Below, in pieces: positions 8,805 to 17,950 of a stretch of DNA of 64,000 bases. This DNA comes from Brachyspira hyodysenteriae ATCC 27164 (GTDB lineage: Bacteria; Spirochaetota; Brachyspiria; Brachyspirales; Brachyspiraceae). Within the stretch, counting starts at the first letter, position 1. The number at the start of each line of letters is the position of its first letter. A program made the position numbers and the translations under genes. The notes below the pieces were generated by a model. It did no database searches. It was not told where the DNA came from and worked only from the letters and a program-made list of their open reading frames with translations. The stretch covers positions 2,542,001 through 2,606,000 of the forward strand of contig NZ_CP015910.2 in assembly GCF_001676785.2 (NCBI RefSeq). Direction: 5' to 3'.

Positions 8805-9596
8805 ATGAGAATAATAAATGTAAATTCAAATAGGCTGCATTCTATACTTTTTATAGCATTGCCTGTGGTTTTAATTGTGGGATTTTTAATATTTTCCAGC
8901 GTTACAATAGTATCAACAGGAGAAGTGGGAATAAGAAGCAGATTGGGTAAAGCAATATCAGAGGAAGATCCTGGACTTCATTTTAGAATACCTTTTATAG
9001 ATACAATAAAAACTATGGAAGTAAGAGAGCAGACTGTAGAAAAAACTTATGCTGTATCATCAAAGGATATGCAGACAATATCTATGACTTTGAATGTTCA
9101 GTACTCTATAACAGGTGATGCTTTGGATTTATTTAGAAAATTCGGAACAGATTATAAAAACAAACTAGTTAATCCTAGAATATCAGAGAGTTTGAATGCT
9201 GTTTCTGCAAGATATACTATAGAAGAATTCATAACAAAAAGAAATGAAATGGCTGGAGAACTTTTAAAAGAAGTTATGAGCGATTTTCAGGATTACGGCA
9301 TCACAGTTGCTGCATGTTCTATCATAGAGCATGATTTTTCTGATGAATTTGATCAGGCAATAGAAAGAAAATTGATAGCTTCTCAAGATGCTTTAACAGC
9401 ACAAAATGCATTAGAAAAAGTAAGATATGAAGCTGAAGCTGAAATAACAAAAGCTAAAGGTATAGCAGAAGCTAATAGAATAATGCAGGAATCTTTAACT
9501 CCTCTTTTAATACAGAGAATGTATATAGAGAAATGGGATGGTAAAATGCCTCAAGTTTCAGGTTCAGGCGTTACACCTATGATACAAGTAAAATAA
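8805..9596 (+). CDS. SPFH/prohibitin-family membrane protein
   Basis: A 263-residue SPFH-domain (stomatin/prohibitin/HflC-like) protein. One N-terminal membrane segment (about residues 13-33) is followed by the SPFH domain, starting STGEVGIRSRLGKA and including the GLHFRIPFID motif, then a Glu/Ala-rich helical region (EKVRYEAEAEITKAKG) that drives oligomerisation in this family. Such proteins form large rings around membrane proteases such as FtsH. A strong AGGAGGG precedes the ATG. comF follows 12 nt downstream. No hflK partner or protease gene is present here. Confidence 0.85.
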   Translation: MRIINVNSNRLHSILFIALPVVLIVGFLIFSSVTIVSTGEVGIRSRLGKAISEEDPGLHFRIPFIDTIKTMEVREQTVEKTYAVSSKDMQTISMTLNVQYSITGDALDLFRKFGTDYKNKLVNPRISESLNAVSARYTIEEFITKRNEMAGELLKEVMSDFQDYGITVAACSIIEHDFSDEFDQAIERKLIASQDALTAQNALEKVRYEAEAEITKAKGIAEANRIMQESLTPLLIQRMYIEKWDGKMPQVSGSGVTPMIQVK

Positions 9597-9607
9597 TTAA
9601 ATGATAA

Positions 9608-10339
9608 ATGAAATTTTACAAGCATATTATAAATAATATATTATCTTTAATATTTCCTAATCACTGTATAATATGCGGAGAGTTAATGCAAAGTAATAAT
9701 ATGAATTATGTTTGTATTGACTGCATAAATAAAAATTTGGATTATATACATAAAGATGAATATATAAGATGCCCTAAATGCGGTAAAGTTTTAGAAAGTG
9801 AAAAATCAATATGCATTTGCAAAGATGAAGAACTTTATTTTGATGAATGCAAATCTATGCTTTATTATAATAATCATACAATAGATTTGATTCACAAAAT
9901 GAAGTTCTCTCATAGATATTTAATTTGTAAAGACTTTGCTGCTATGCTTAGTTATTATTATAAAGATTATATTAAAAGTTATGATGCCGTTACTTTTGTG
10001 CCTCTTGGTAAAAATAGATTCTTGGAAAGAGGATACAATCAAAGCGAAATCATAGCAGAAACAATATCTAAAATTCTAAATATAAAATTAATAGATGATA
10101 TAATATTCAGACAAAAAGAAACTAAAGCATTAAGTTCTTTAAACAGTAAAACTGAAAGATTAAACATGATAAAAAATGCTTTTGTGATAAATACCGACTA
10201 CAGCGATCATAATAAAATAAATCTTCTTATAATAGATGATGTACTTACCACGGGAAGCACTTTAAATGAAATTTCTAAAGAGATTAAGAAACTAGAATGC
10301 ATTAACAAAATAGGTTTGCTTACCGTAGCCCGTGCTTAG
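9608..10339 (+). CDS. ComF family protein (phosphoribosyltransferase-like)
   Basis: A 243-residue ComF-type protein: an N-terminal zinc-binding part with Cys pairs (C20/C23, C36/C39, C55/C58, C69/C71) and a C-terminal phosphoribosyltransferase domain with the PRPP loop IIDDVLTTGST at 208-218. In competent bacteria ComF helps import transforming DNA; in others it may have a housekeeping role. No other competence gene is nearby. It has no obvious ribosome site and sits 12 nt after the SPFH stop. Its stop overlaps that of the convergent gene (10336). Confidence 0.87.
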   Translation: MKFYKHIINNILSLIFPNHCIICGELMQSNNMNYVCIDCINKNLDYIHKDEYIRCPKCGKVLESEKSICICKDEELYFDECKSMLYYNNHTIDLIHKMKFSHRYLICKDFAAMLSYYYKDYIKSYDAVTFVPLGKNRFLERGYNQSEIIAETISKILNIKLIDDIIFRQKETKALSSLNSKTERLNMIKNAFVINTDYSDHNKINLLIIDDVLTTGSTLNEISKEIKKLECINKIGLLTVARA

Positions 10340-11376
10340 TTTTTCATCTCTTTTTCAACTTTCTCTTTTAATTCAGCATCATTCATTTTATCACATGCTT
10401 TTAAGAAATCATCATATAGAGTTTTTGTATAAGGAGCATGCTCATTAACAAAAGCTATTTTTATAAAATCCCATAATAAATTTATATTATCATTATTTTC
10501 TTTATTAATTAGAATTTTTAATGCACTATCTACTATTGATATGCCGGCATGAACTTTATAAAAAGCATTATTATTAATAGATTTTATATCATCAATATTT
10601 AATAAAATAATATTCAAAGCCTCATCATAATTTGAAAGCCTTATTAAATTCTCTGAATAATTACTTAAATATGAAACTAAATAAAATAAATACTTCTTTG
10701 ATAATGCCTGATTTTGTTTATTTTTATCATAATCGTTTTTTACAATCTCATAAAGTTTTTTATTAGCATCTAATTCCCCTTCTTTATTTCCTATTTCAAT
10801 TTCAAAATCTCTAAGTCTCTCTAAATTAATTCTATCCCAATTTTTAATGCTTGATTTCCATACATCTATTAATTCATAATATAAATCTTTAAATCCCAAC
10901 TCTAAAGCATAATGCATACAATACTGAATAGTTAATTTTTCTATATCAGTTTCAAATCTCACATTGCTGTCATAACCAATGGCACAATCAGTATTTATCT
11001 TTTTTGCTTTTTCAAATAAATCTTTATTATCTTTATTGTATTTACTTAGAAGAAATGTTAAAGATTCTAATGCTATTCCTATACCTTTATATTTTGATGT
11101 TTCTCTGTCTTTTAATTCTTCATTAAATAAATGAATGATTATATTTTTCAAAGCTTCTTTATTTAAAGCTTGTACATTTTTATAATATATAATAGAAAAT
11201 GAAAGTCTTGCTCTTAATAAATAATTTTTATCAACATCATCTTCCATTTCGCATGAATATTTACTTATTAAATTATTGTATTTCTCTTTATCATCAAAAA
11301 AACTTCCTATAATATTATCAAAATCGTTTTGATACATTTCTAAAGCTTTTAATAATTTTTCTTGAAATATTTGCAT
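10336..11376 (-). CDS. Hypothetical helical protein
   Basis: A 346-residue protein of unknown function, apparently all-alpha, with repeated helix-pair patterns reminiscent of TPR proteins but no clear consensus. It has no signal peptide or membrane segment. I place the start at the ATG at 11376, with AGGAG at 11384-11388; an upstream in-frame start at 11430 would add 18 residues but has no ribosome site. It is convergent with comF, the two stop codons overlapping by three bases, and lies downstream of the HAD gene on the same strand. Confidence 0.65.
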   Translation of the reverse strand: MQIFQEKLLKALEMYQNDFDNIIGSFFDDKEKYNNLISKYSCEMEDDVDKNYLLRARLSFSIIYYKNVQALNKEALKNIIIHLFNEELKDRETSKYKGIGIALESLTFLLSKYNKDNKDLFEKAKKINTDCAIGYDSNVRFETDIEKLTIQYCMHYALELGFKDLYYELIDVWKSSIKNWDRINLERLRDFEIEIGNKEGELDANKKLYEIVKNDYDKNKQNQALSKKYLFYLVSYLSNYSENLIRLSNYDEALNIILLNIDDIKSINNNAFYKVHAGISIVDSALKILINKENNDNINLLWDFIKIAFVNEHAPYTKTLYDDFLKACDKMNDAELKEKVEKEMKN

Positions 11377-11463
11377 GATTAAACTCCTAACTAACTTAAA
11401 AAATATATCAATAAAATGTAAATTTGTCAAAGGCGTTTCTATTGAAGTTTTTATTATTTAAAA

Positions 11464-12267
11464 TTATATATTTAAATTAAGCATATCATTAATGAATATA
11501 CCTACCCCATTTTCTTCATTGCTTTTAGCGGTATACAAAGACTTTAATTTCACTATATCCTCAGCATTTTCAACAGCAACAGAAATACCCACAAATTCAA
11601 GCATTTCCAAATCATTATTATTATCCCCAAAAGCCATTATATTATCAGAATTGATATTGTATTTATCAGCTAAATATTTTAATGCATTAGCCTTTGAAGC
11701 ATTAGGACTATGAACTTCTAAATAAACAGGTCTTGAAAATGCATAATATATACTGTTTCCAAAAGTACGATTTAATTCTTCAGCTATATTTTTTAATATA
11801 TGATTTTCTCCTATAAACATAAACTTACTGAAAGAAAAATCTTCTATATTGTCAAATCCTATAATATAATTATCTATTTGAGCTATTGATATATAAAAAT
11901 TAGTCCATTTATTATCAAAAAAACCAATATTCCATCTATCACCTAAAAAGCCTTGATGATATATATTATATTTTTTAGCTATATTTATAAGCTCTATACC
12001 TATTTTAGGATTTAAATTTTCTTGGTATATAATATTAGAATTTTTATCTGTTATCATAGCACCATTAAATGATATAAGCTCAGTATCAATATCTAAATCA
12101 TATAAAAATTTAATTGCTGCTGAAGTGGGTCTTCCTGTAGATAATATTGTTTTTATTCCTTTTTTAGAGGCTGCTTTTATTATATTTTTATTATACTCAC
12201 TTATTTGATGATTATTATTTAATAATGTGCCGTCTAAATCAGTAGCTATAAGCTGAATATTATTCAA
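11464..12267 (-). CDS. Cof-type HAD-IIB phosphatase
   Basis: A 267-residue haloacid dehalogenase phosphatase of the Cof/IIB subfamily, usually acting on sugar phosphates, flavin mononucleotide or similar small phosphoesters. Motif I is DLDGTLL (nucleophile Asp10), motif II STGRP, motif III Lys in SKANAL, and motif IV GDNNNDLEM; the cap lies between motifs II and III. The start is a TTG at 12267 with GGAG 7 nt upstream; no in-frame ATG fits. It follows the EIIA gene closely on the same strand, which fits a sugar-phosphate role. Confidence 0.87.
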   Translation of the reverse strand: MNNIQLIATDLDGTLLNNNHQISEYNKNIIKAASKKGIKTILSTGRPTSAAIKFLYDLDIDTELISFNGAMITDKNSNIIYQENLNPKIGIELINIAKKYNIYHQGFLGDRWNIGFFDNKWTNFYISIAQIDNYIIGFDNIEDFSFSKFMFIGENHILKNIAEELNRTFGNSIYYAFSRPVYLEVHSPNASKANALKYLADKYNINSDNIMAFGDNNNDLEMLEFVGISVAVENAEDIVKLKSLYTAKSNEENGVGIFINDMLNLNI

Positions 12268-12304
12268 AAAACATCTCCGAAAATGTTAATATAAAAAATT
12301 AATT

Positions 12305-12736
12305 CTACAATAATGATAAAATTTCTTCTTCATTTAAATCTTCTTTTATCATTTTTTTAACTTTATCATCATTACCTAAAAATTCGGCTAATTCAGATAT
12401 AGCCTCTTGATGTCCATCAGAATCTTCTGCTGCTAATACAAAGAATAGATACACTTTTTCATCTGTTTTATAAAAATCAACTCCGTCCTTTACTTTTAAA
12501 AAGCTCATTCCTCTTTTAAATACACCATTTTCAGGTCTTGAATGGGGCATTGCCACACCATCTATAAGAACAATATAAGGACCGTATTTATATACATCAT
12601 CTATTATAGCCTGAACATATCTTTCTTCTATATTTTTATTATCTATTAAAGATTTTGCAGCTATTTTTAATGCTTCTTCCCAATTCGAAACATTTTGCAC
12701 AATTTTTATATTACCTTCTAAAAACTCTTTTAACAT
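12305..12736 (-). CDS. PTS EIIA component, ascorbate/mannitol-fructose type
   Basis: A 143-residue EIIA domain of PTS_EIIA_2. His65 in VAMPHSRPENGV is the expected phospho-acceptor; the surrounding GPYIVLIDG closely resembles UlaC/SgaA (ascorbate-type) EIIA. No EIIB or EIIC is adjacent. The gene at 12839 is a paralogue with the same length and the same leader (GGAGTTTTTATG). Both may donate phosphate to a permease encoded elsewhere, or act as regulators. The Cof-type phosphatase follows downstream. Confidence 0.83.
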   Translation of the reverse strand: MLKEFLEGNIKIVQNVSNWEEALKIAAKSLIDNKNIEERYVQAIIDDVYKYGPYIVLIDGVAMPHSRPENGVFKRGMSFLKVKDGVDFYKTDEKVYLFFVLAAEDSDGHQEAISELAEFLGNDDKVKKMIKEDLNEEEILSLL

Positions 12737-12838
12737 AAAAACTCCAAAATTATTTTATTTATATAATAAAACAATTTTTGAATTTGTAAATTATATTATG
12801 GAAAATAATATTTTTATTATAAAAGGTTTTAATTAAAA

Positions 12839-13273
12839 TTACTGTAATATAATATCGTATATTTCTAAATCAGTTAATTCATCATACATTATTCTTTTAA
12901 TTTTTTCGCTTTCATTTAATAAATCAGCAATTTCTTCCATTAATTCTTGATGATTATCATTATTTTCGGCAGCCAAAGTAAATAATAAGAATATTTTATT
13001 ATTTTCATCAAAGTCTACACCATTTTTTATTTTTAAAAGAGTAATACCATTGCTTATAACGCCATCCTCAGGTCTGGCATGAGACATAGCCATTCCATCA
13101 CCAAGTACGATATAAGGTCCGCTTTCTTTAATATTATTTATAATACAGTCTACATATCTAGGCTCTATACATTTATTCTCAATAAGAAGTTCAGCTCCTT
13201 TTTTTATAGCATCTTCCCAATTATCCATACTATCAACTATATCTATTTTGTTTCTTATAAGTTCTTTTAGCAT
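12839..13273 (-). CDS. PTS EIIA component, second tandem copy
   Basis: A 144-residue paralogue of the EIIA at 12305, with the phospho-acceptor at His65 in MAMSHARPEDGV, closest to the ascorbate-type family. The two proteins share NWE at residues 18-20, GPYIV, the active site and the LAAE...HQE segment, so they arose by tandem duplication. It has a consensus promoter 40 bp upstream (13312-13340) that probably serves both EIIA genes and the HAD gene. No permease or EIIB gene is present in the window. Confidence 0.83.
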   Translation of the reverse strand: MLKELIRNKIDIVDSMDNWEDAIKKGAELLIENKCIEPRYVDCIINNIKESGPYIVLGDGMAMSHARPEDGVISNGITLLKIKNGVDFDENNKIFLLFTLAAENNDNHQELMEEIADLLNESEKIKRIMYDELTDLEIYDIILQ

Positions 13274-13311
13274 AAAAACTCCAAAAATAATAAACTTTTA
13301 TTTATTATAAT

Positions 13312-13340
13312 ATTATACTTTTATTTTTATTATTTGTCAA
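13312..13340 (-). promoter_or_regulatory. Consensus sigma70 promoter of the EIIA operon
   Basis: Minus strand TTGACA (13335-13340), 17-bp spacer, TATAAT (13312-13317). All twelve positions match consensus. Confidence 0.75.
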
Positions 13341-13504
13341 TTATTATTTATTATGTACGAAAAAGTTTCAAAATACTAAACTTATGTTGCATTTAATATA
13401 TAAAAATAGAAATTACGATAATAAATTATTAAAATATAACAAATTTTGTATAAATAGGTTATAATACTATATAATGAAAAATATATTTACAAATTGGAAG
13501 TTAA

Positions 13505-16500
13505 TTGAAACAAAAAAATAGATATTCTAGATTTAGGATGTATGTGGCTACAACCTTGTTAGCTTTTATGATACCTGCTTTATTTAGCATATCAATGGTA
13601 TTATCAAATAAGCAAAAATATTTGGATAATGTTATAGAGTATATAAATAAGGTAAGTCCAATAGATATATACATATCAGATATAAGCATATCCTATAAAT
13701 TAGAATTAGTTTTGGATAATGTAAAATTATACTCTAAAAATAACTCAGAAGCTTTCTTTGAAATGGACAGGGCTTCATTAAGATTTAACTTTTTTAGAAT
13801 ATTTATTAAAAGAGATCCTTTATATCTTTTAAGCGATATAAATATTAATGATGCTGAGTTCTATCCTGTATTAATGGATATGTCTATATTTCAGAGTGAT
13901 AATACAAACAAAACTTCATTAGAGGATATAAGAGAAATAGTTAATAATATAAGTCCTATATTTATGGATAAAAATATTAACATTAATAACTTCTCAGCTA
14001 AAATAGCAGATAATAATAATATCACAGAAGTATCACTTAATTCTTTAAATGGTAATTTCAGAAATTATGGTTATTTTCTTTCATATAAAATAAACTTACC
14101 TGATAAAACATTAGTACATTTTTCATTAGAAAGTAAAACTAATCTATCAGAAATCAATACAAAAATATACGGTGAAGATGAAAACGGAGATTTATTTGAT
14201 TATACATTATTTTTAACAAATGAATACAATATATTAGCGGCAAATTTACAAAATGAAAATCAAAATAATTTTATCAACTTTAAGTATAATTTTGATAATA
14301 AAGATATGGATTTCTCCGTTACAAATTTAAAAATAAAAAAAGATAATATATACAAGATTATGAATATAGCGTTGGATACGCCTATAATTTATAAATTTGT
14401 AAAATTAGATAATAAAACTATAAGCAGTATAAGCAATTATATAAATACATTCAGAGATGCAGAAATAGAGGCATACGGATATTATTCATTTGAAGAAAAA
14501 GAAAAATCACATGTTAATTTTGATTTAAATGTAAGAGATAAATTATTTAATGTAATGGTAAATGCTGAATTAACAAATAACAGTATAATGTTATCAAATG
14601 CATATATTAATATTCTAGAAGGAAATATTATAGCAAGCGGTATAGTACCTTTGAATGATCCTATATCAAGCATACTTTCTTTAAACGTTAATAATATAAA
14701 AGCAGGAGCAAATTATTTATCAACAAAAGTAAATTTAAAGCCTGTAAATGTAAATGATGATGAAATAAAATCAAGATTTACAATATCATCTCTTAGTTAT
14801 GCTAATAGTATGCCGCGACCTATGACATTTGAATTTTTGTATAAAAAACCTGAAAAAGAAATATCTCTCAGATTAATACCAAATGAATACTATCAGCCTC
14901 TATATGCTAGTTATTCTTTAGATAATAATAATCCTGTAATAGTTTCTGCTAAAGGTGTAATACCTCAGGATATATTCGTAGTATTATTAGGACAAAATAT
15001 AATAGACAACTTATCATCTCTAAATGTAGAATATACTATGAGTAATGCCATGTACACAGGAGGAAAAGGAAATGTACATGTATTACAGGCTTCGTCCAGA
15101 AAAATATATACAGAAGAATATTTGATAAGAATAGGAGCATCTGCATATAAAAATATTATAGATATTAATGATATTTATTACAGACTTTCTGAAGACGGCG
15201 GAATAAATGCCAATGCCAAAATAGAATATGATAATAATTTTAATGTTAAAATAAATGGTAATTTTAATACACCTGCTGGTAATTATGGTTTGAGCGGATT
15301 CAGCACAACTTCTACTAATAGAAGTAAAATAATATATGCCTCTACTGATAACTCAGAAATAATAGCAAGCGGAGTTATATCCACAAACGGCATATTAGAT
15401 TTAAATATCAAAACTCCTAAAACATTAAGTATAAAAGATATTGATTTAAATGTGGATGTTAATATAAATAATTATATGCAGCAGCCTCTGTATTTATATG
15501 GAAATGTAAAAGCTAATAAAAACCTTGCTCCAATATTCGCTTTAAATACTCAATTTGAATTATCAAATCAAAGTATAATGTTTACAAATATTATTTTAAA
15601 TTATGGTGAAAATAGAGTAACTGGAGATGGAATATTAAGTTCTACAGATGGTATAACAAAATTTACTGCCTTATTAAAAGATTTAGAAAATAATGGAATA
15701 TTTGCAGTAGATACATCTATCAATAAAAATAATATGTATGGTAAAATAACAGTCAATCAGCTGCCTTTCGATATCAGCGGACAGGCTTATGGAGTATTAA
15801 CTGCCAATGCCACTATAATAGGATTAATGAATAATCCTGTAATTTACCTTGAAAAATTTGATATAAAAGATTTTCAAATACCTGGAATGCAGTTTGATGT
15901 TTCTTTAAATGGTTATTATAGAGAAAATGAATTGGAAATAAAAAATGTATTGATAACCAAAACAGGAGATTTCGGAACTCTTACAGCAAAACCATTTGCT
16001 AAAAAACAGCAGATAAAAATACCTTACGCCTATTTTTCAAAAGAACTTCAAAATATGACTGTAGAAGTTAATAATATGACATTTATGAGTTCATTCTCAG
16101 GTACAATAAATTATAATATGAGAAAACTGCCTGACGGTAAAGAAGAATACAGACTTCAAACAGGGATTATCACTATAAATAAAAGAAAATTGCCGGAATT
16201 CGGAACTACAATTATTAAAGATAAAAATGATATATTACTAACAAATACAAAAAATCATGGTATACAAGGTTCTATATTAGAAGAAGATGGAAATAAAAGA
16301 ACTGATTTAATTTATGTATATGATAATGATAATATGCTTAATATAGACGGAGTTATAAAAAATACTCAAAAAGATCAAGTTGATTTATTGGTTACATCTG
16401 ACATAATCAATGTAGAAATTTTTGAAATATTTCATGTATTATTTACAGAAATAAATTCATCTCCTACTAATTTTATGGTAGACGGCAAACCTTATACATT

Positions 16501-17950
16501 ATATGCACGCATACATGGTGATGCTGATAATGTAGCAATAGACGGAAGATTTTTAGGACATGGAAAAAAAGTAAAAATAGCTTATTTCAATGATATATTT
16601 GATGATACTATAGTAGACTTCAACTTTGACGGACATATGTTTAATGTTAATAACCTAACATTTACATCCAAAAATAATAAAAGTTTAACTGTAACAGGCG
16701 AAGCAGAAATATTCAAAAACAATATAAATTATATGGCATTTGACTTACTGTCATCAGATGAACAGCTTGGACTTTTAGACGGTAATCTAAATTTAGGTAT
16801 AGCTAAAGTAAGAGGACCTGTGCATGTTGACCTTACAGTAGGAGGAAATATAGCTGCCCCTAGAATAGGCGGAATACTTACTCTTATGAAAAGTGATGTT
16901 CAGTTATCTACTTTGCCTTCAGGAACTACATATAAAGAAAGAGTTTATGGAATACTCAGTAAAATATATTGGGATTTTACTATAGAGGCTTGGCGTCAGG
17001 TTAGAGTTGCACATAACTTAGTAGGAGATGTATATTTAGAGGAAGGTTCCAAAATGAGAGTTTATAACACTCTTATTGATGGAATAGAACTTGCAGGAAC
17101 TATTAATGTAGAGAGAGGAAGTATATACTATTTGCAAAATGTATATCAACTAGAAAGAGGTTCTGTAACTTTCCCTCCTGTAAACAGTGCTGATCCTATA
17201 ATAGAGGCTACAGCTTACACATATAAAAAATACTATCCTTCAACAGGAAATACATCTTCTCAGTCTTTTGAAAATGAATTAGCAGGTGAAAGTGTAACTT
17301 TATATATGGAAATGGATGCAAGATTGTCTCAATTAATATCTTCTCAGGACGGAGCATTGAGACCTGTGAGATTCTATACAATACCAGCTTTAGGACAGTA
17401 TCAGGTTAATCAGCTTGCCGGAATACCTCAGGGAAGTTTTGGAAGCAGAGAAGATCAAATGTTTGCTGACAGTACAGCAAATAGAAGCAGTATAAACAGC
17501 GATCAATTACAGCAGCTTACAATGAATTACAGCGATTTACTATTAAGAAGTACAGTATTAAGACCTGTAGAAAGATGGTTTAGACAATTTTTAGGTATTG
17601 ATTATATCAACTTAAGCCCTACAGTAGTAAATAATTTATTATTCGTTACAAACAATAATAATTTAAGTCCTACATCTGTATGGGATAATACAAGTGTTGG
17701 TATAGGTAAATATGTATCTAAATATTTATATTTAAAATACGATGTTACATATAGAGTTAATGATACAACAAGGCCTAGTGTTAATGGTAAAAATGTAGAC
17801 CCTTACTATTTTGACCATCAATTTGGTTTTGAAGTGTCTTTATTAAAAAATTATAAACTTGCAAATTTTGTGTTTGAGTATAAAATAAATCCTTTCGATA
17901 TAAGAGGAAAAGGACAAGATTTTAATATTGTTACTCGGTGGAGATTTTAG
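13505..17950 (+). CDS. tamB: Translocation and assembly module protein TamB
   Basis: A 1481-residue TamB/DUF490 (AsmA-like bridge) protein. It is anchored in the inner membrane by one N-terminal segment (about residues 13-33) and spans the periplasm as a long beta-taco, moving lipids or outer-membrane proteins. The C-terminal TamB domain is recognisable (VYLEEGSKMRVYNTLIDG, then LAGTINVERGSIYYL), ending in a short WRF tail. The start is a TTG at 13505 with GGAAG upstream, which supplies the basic KQKNRYSRF before the anchor. bamA overlaps the stop by one base. TamB pairing with BamA has been shown in Borrelia, where the genes are likewise adjacent. Confidence 0.9.
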   Translation: MKQKNRYSRFRMYVATTLLAFMIPALFSISMVLSNKQKYLDNVIEYINKVSPIDIYISDISISYKLELVLDNVKLYSKNNSEAFFEMDRASLRFNFFRIFIKRDPLYLLSDININDAEFYPVLMDMSIFQSDNTNKTSLEDIREIVNNISPIFMDKNININNFSAKIADNNNITEVSLNSLNGNFRNYGYFLSYKINLPDKTLVHFSLESKTNLSEINTKIYGEDENGDLFDYTLFLTNEYNILAANLQNENQNNFINFKYNFDNKDMDFSVTNLKIKKDNIYKIMNIALDTPIIYKFVKLDNKTISSISNYINTFRDAEIEAYGYYSFEEKEKSHVNFDLNVRDKLFNVMVNAELTNNSIMLSNAYINILEGNIIASGIVPLNDPISSILSLNVNNIKAGANYLSTKVNLKPVNVNDDEIKSRFTISSLSYANSMPRPMTFEFLYKKPEKEISLRLIPNEYYQPLYASYSLDNNNPVIVSAKGVIPQDIFVVLLGQNIIDNLSSLNVEYTMSNAMYTGGKGNVHVLQASSRKIYTEEYLIRIGASAYKNIIDINDIYYRLSEDGGINANAKIEYDNNFNVKINGNFNTPAGNYGLSGFSTTSTNRSKIIYASTDNSEIIASGVISTNGILDLNIKTPKTLSIKDIDLNVDVNINNYMQQPLYLYGNVKANKNLAPIFALNTQFELSNQSIMFTNIILNYGENRVTGDGILSSTDGITKFTALLKDLENNGIFAVDTSINKNNMYGKITVNQLPFDISGQAYGVLTANATIIGLMNNPVIYLEKFDIKDFQIPGMQFDVSLNGYYRENELEIKNVLITKTGDFGTLTAKPFAKKQQIKIPYAYFSKELQNMTVEVNNMTFMSSFSGTINYNMRKLPDGKEEYRLQTGIITINKRKLPEFGTTIIKDKNDILLTNTKNHGIQGSILEEDGNKRTDLIYVYDNDNMLNIDGVIKNTQKDQVDLLVTSDIINVEIFEIFHVLFTEINSSPTNFMVDGKPYTLYARIHGDADNVAIDGRFLGHGKKVKIAYFNDIFDDTIVDFNFDGHMFNVNNLTFTSKNNKSLTVTGEAEIFKNNINYMAFDLLSSDEQLGLLDGNLNLGIAKVRGPVHVDLTVGGNIAAPRIGGILTLMKSDVQLSTLPSGTTYKERVYGILSKIYWDFTIEAWRQVRVAHNLVGDVYLEEGSKMRVYNTLIDGIELAGTINVERGSIYYLQNVYQLERGSVTFPPVNSADPIIEATAYTYKKYYPSTGNTSSQSFENELAGESVTLYMEMDARLSQLISSQDGALRPVRFYTIPALGQYQVNQLAGIPQGSFGSREDQMFADSTANRSSINSDQLQQLTMNYSDLLLRSTVLRPVERWFRQFLGIDYINLSPTVVNNLLFVTNNNNLSPTSVWDNTSVGIGKYVSKYLYLKYDVTYRVNDTTRPSVNGKNVDPYYFDHQFGFEVSLLKNYKLANFVFEYKINPFDIRGKGQDFNIVTRWRF

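Noticed and set aside
11377-11430. Upstream start of the hypothetical gene ending at 10336
   Set aside because: AGGAG at 11384-11388 supports the ATG at 11376; the extension has no ribosome site.
17938-17949. GTG at 17938 as bamA start
   Set aside because: No ribosome site precedes it, whereas GGTGGAG at 17937-17943 is correctly spaced for the GTG at 17950.
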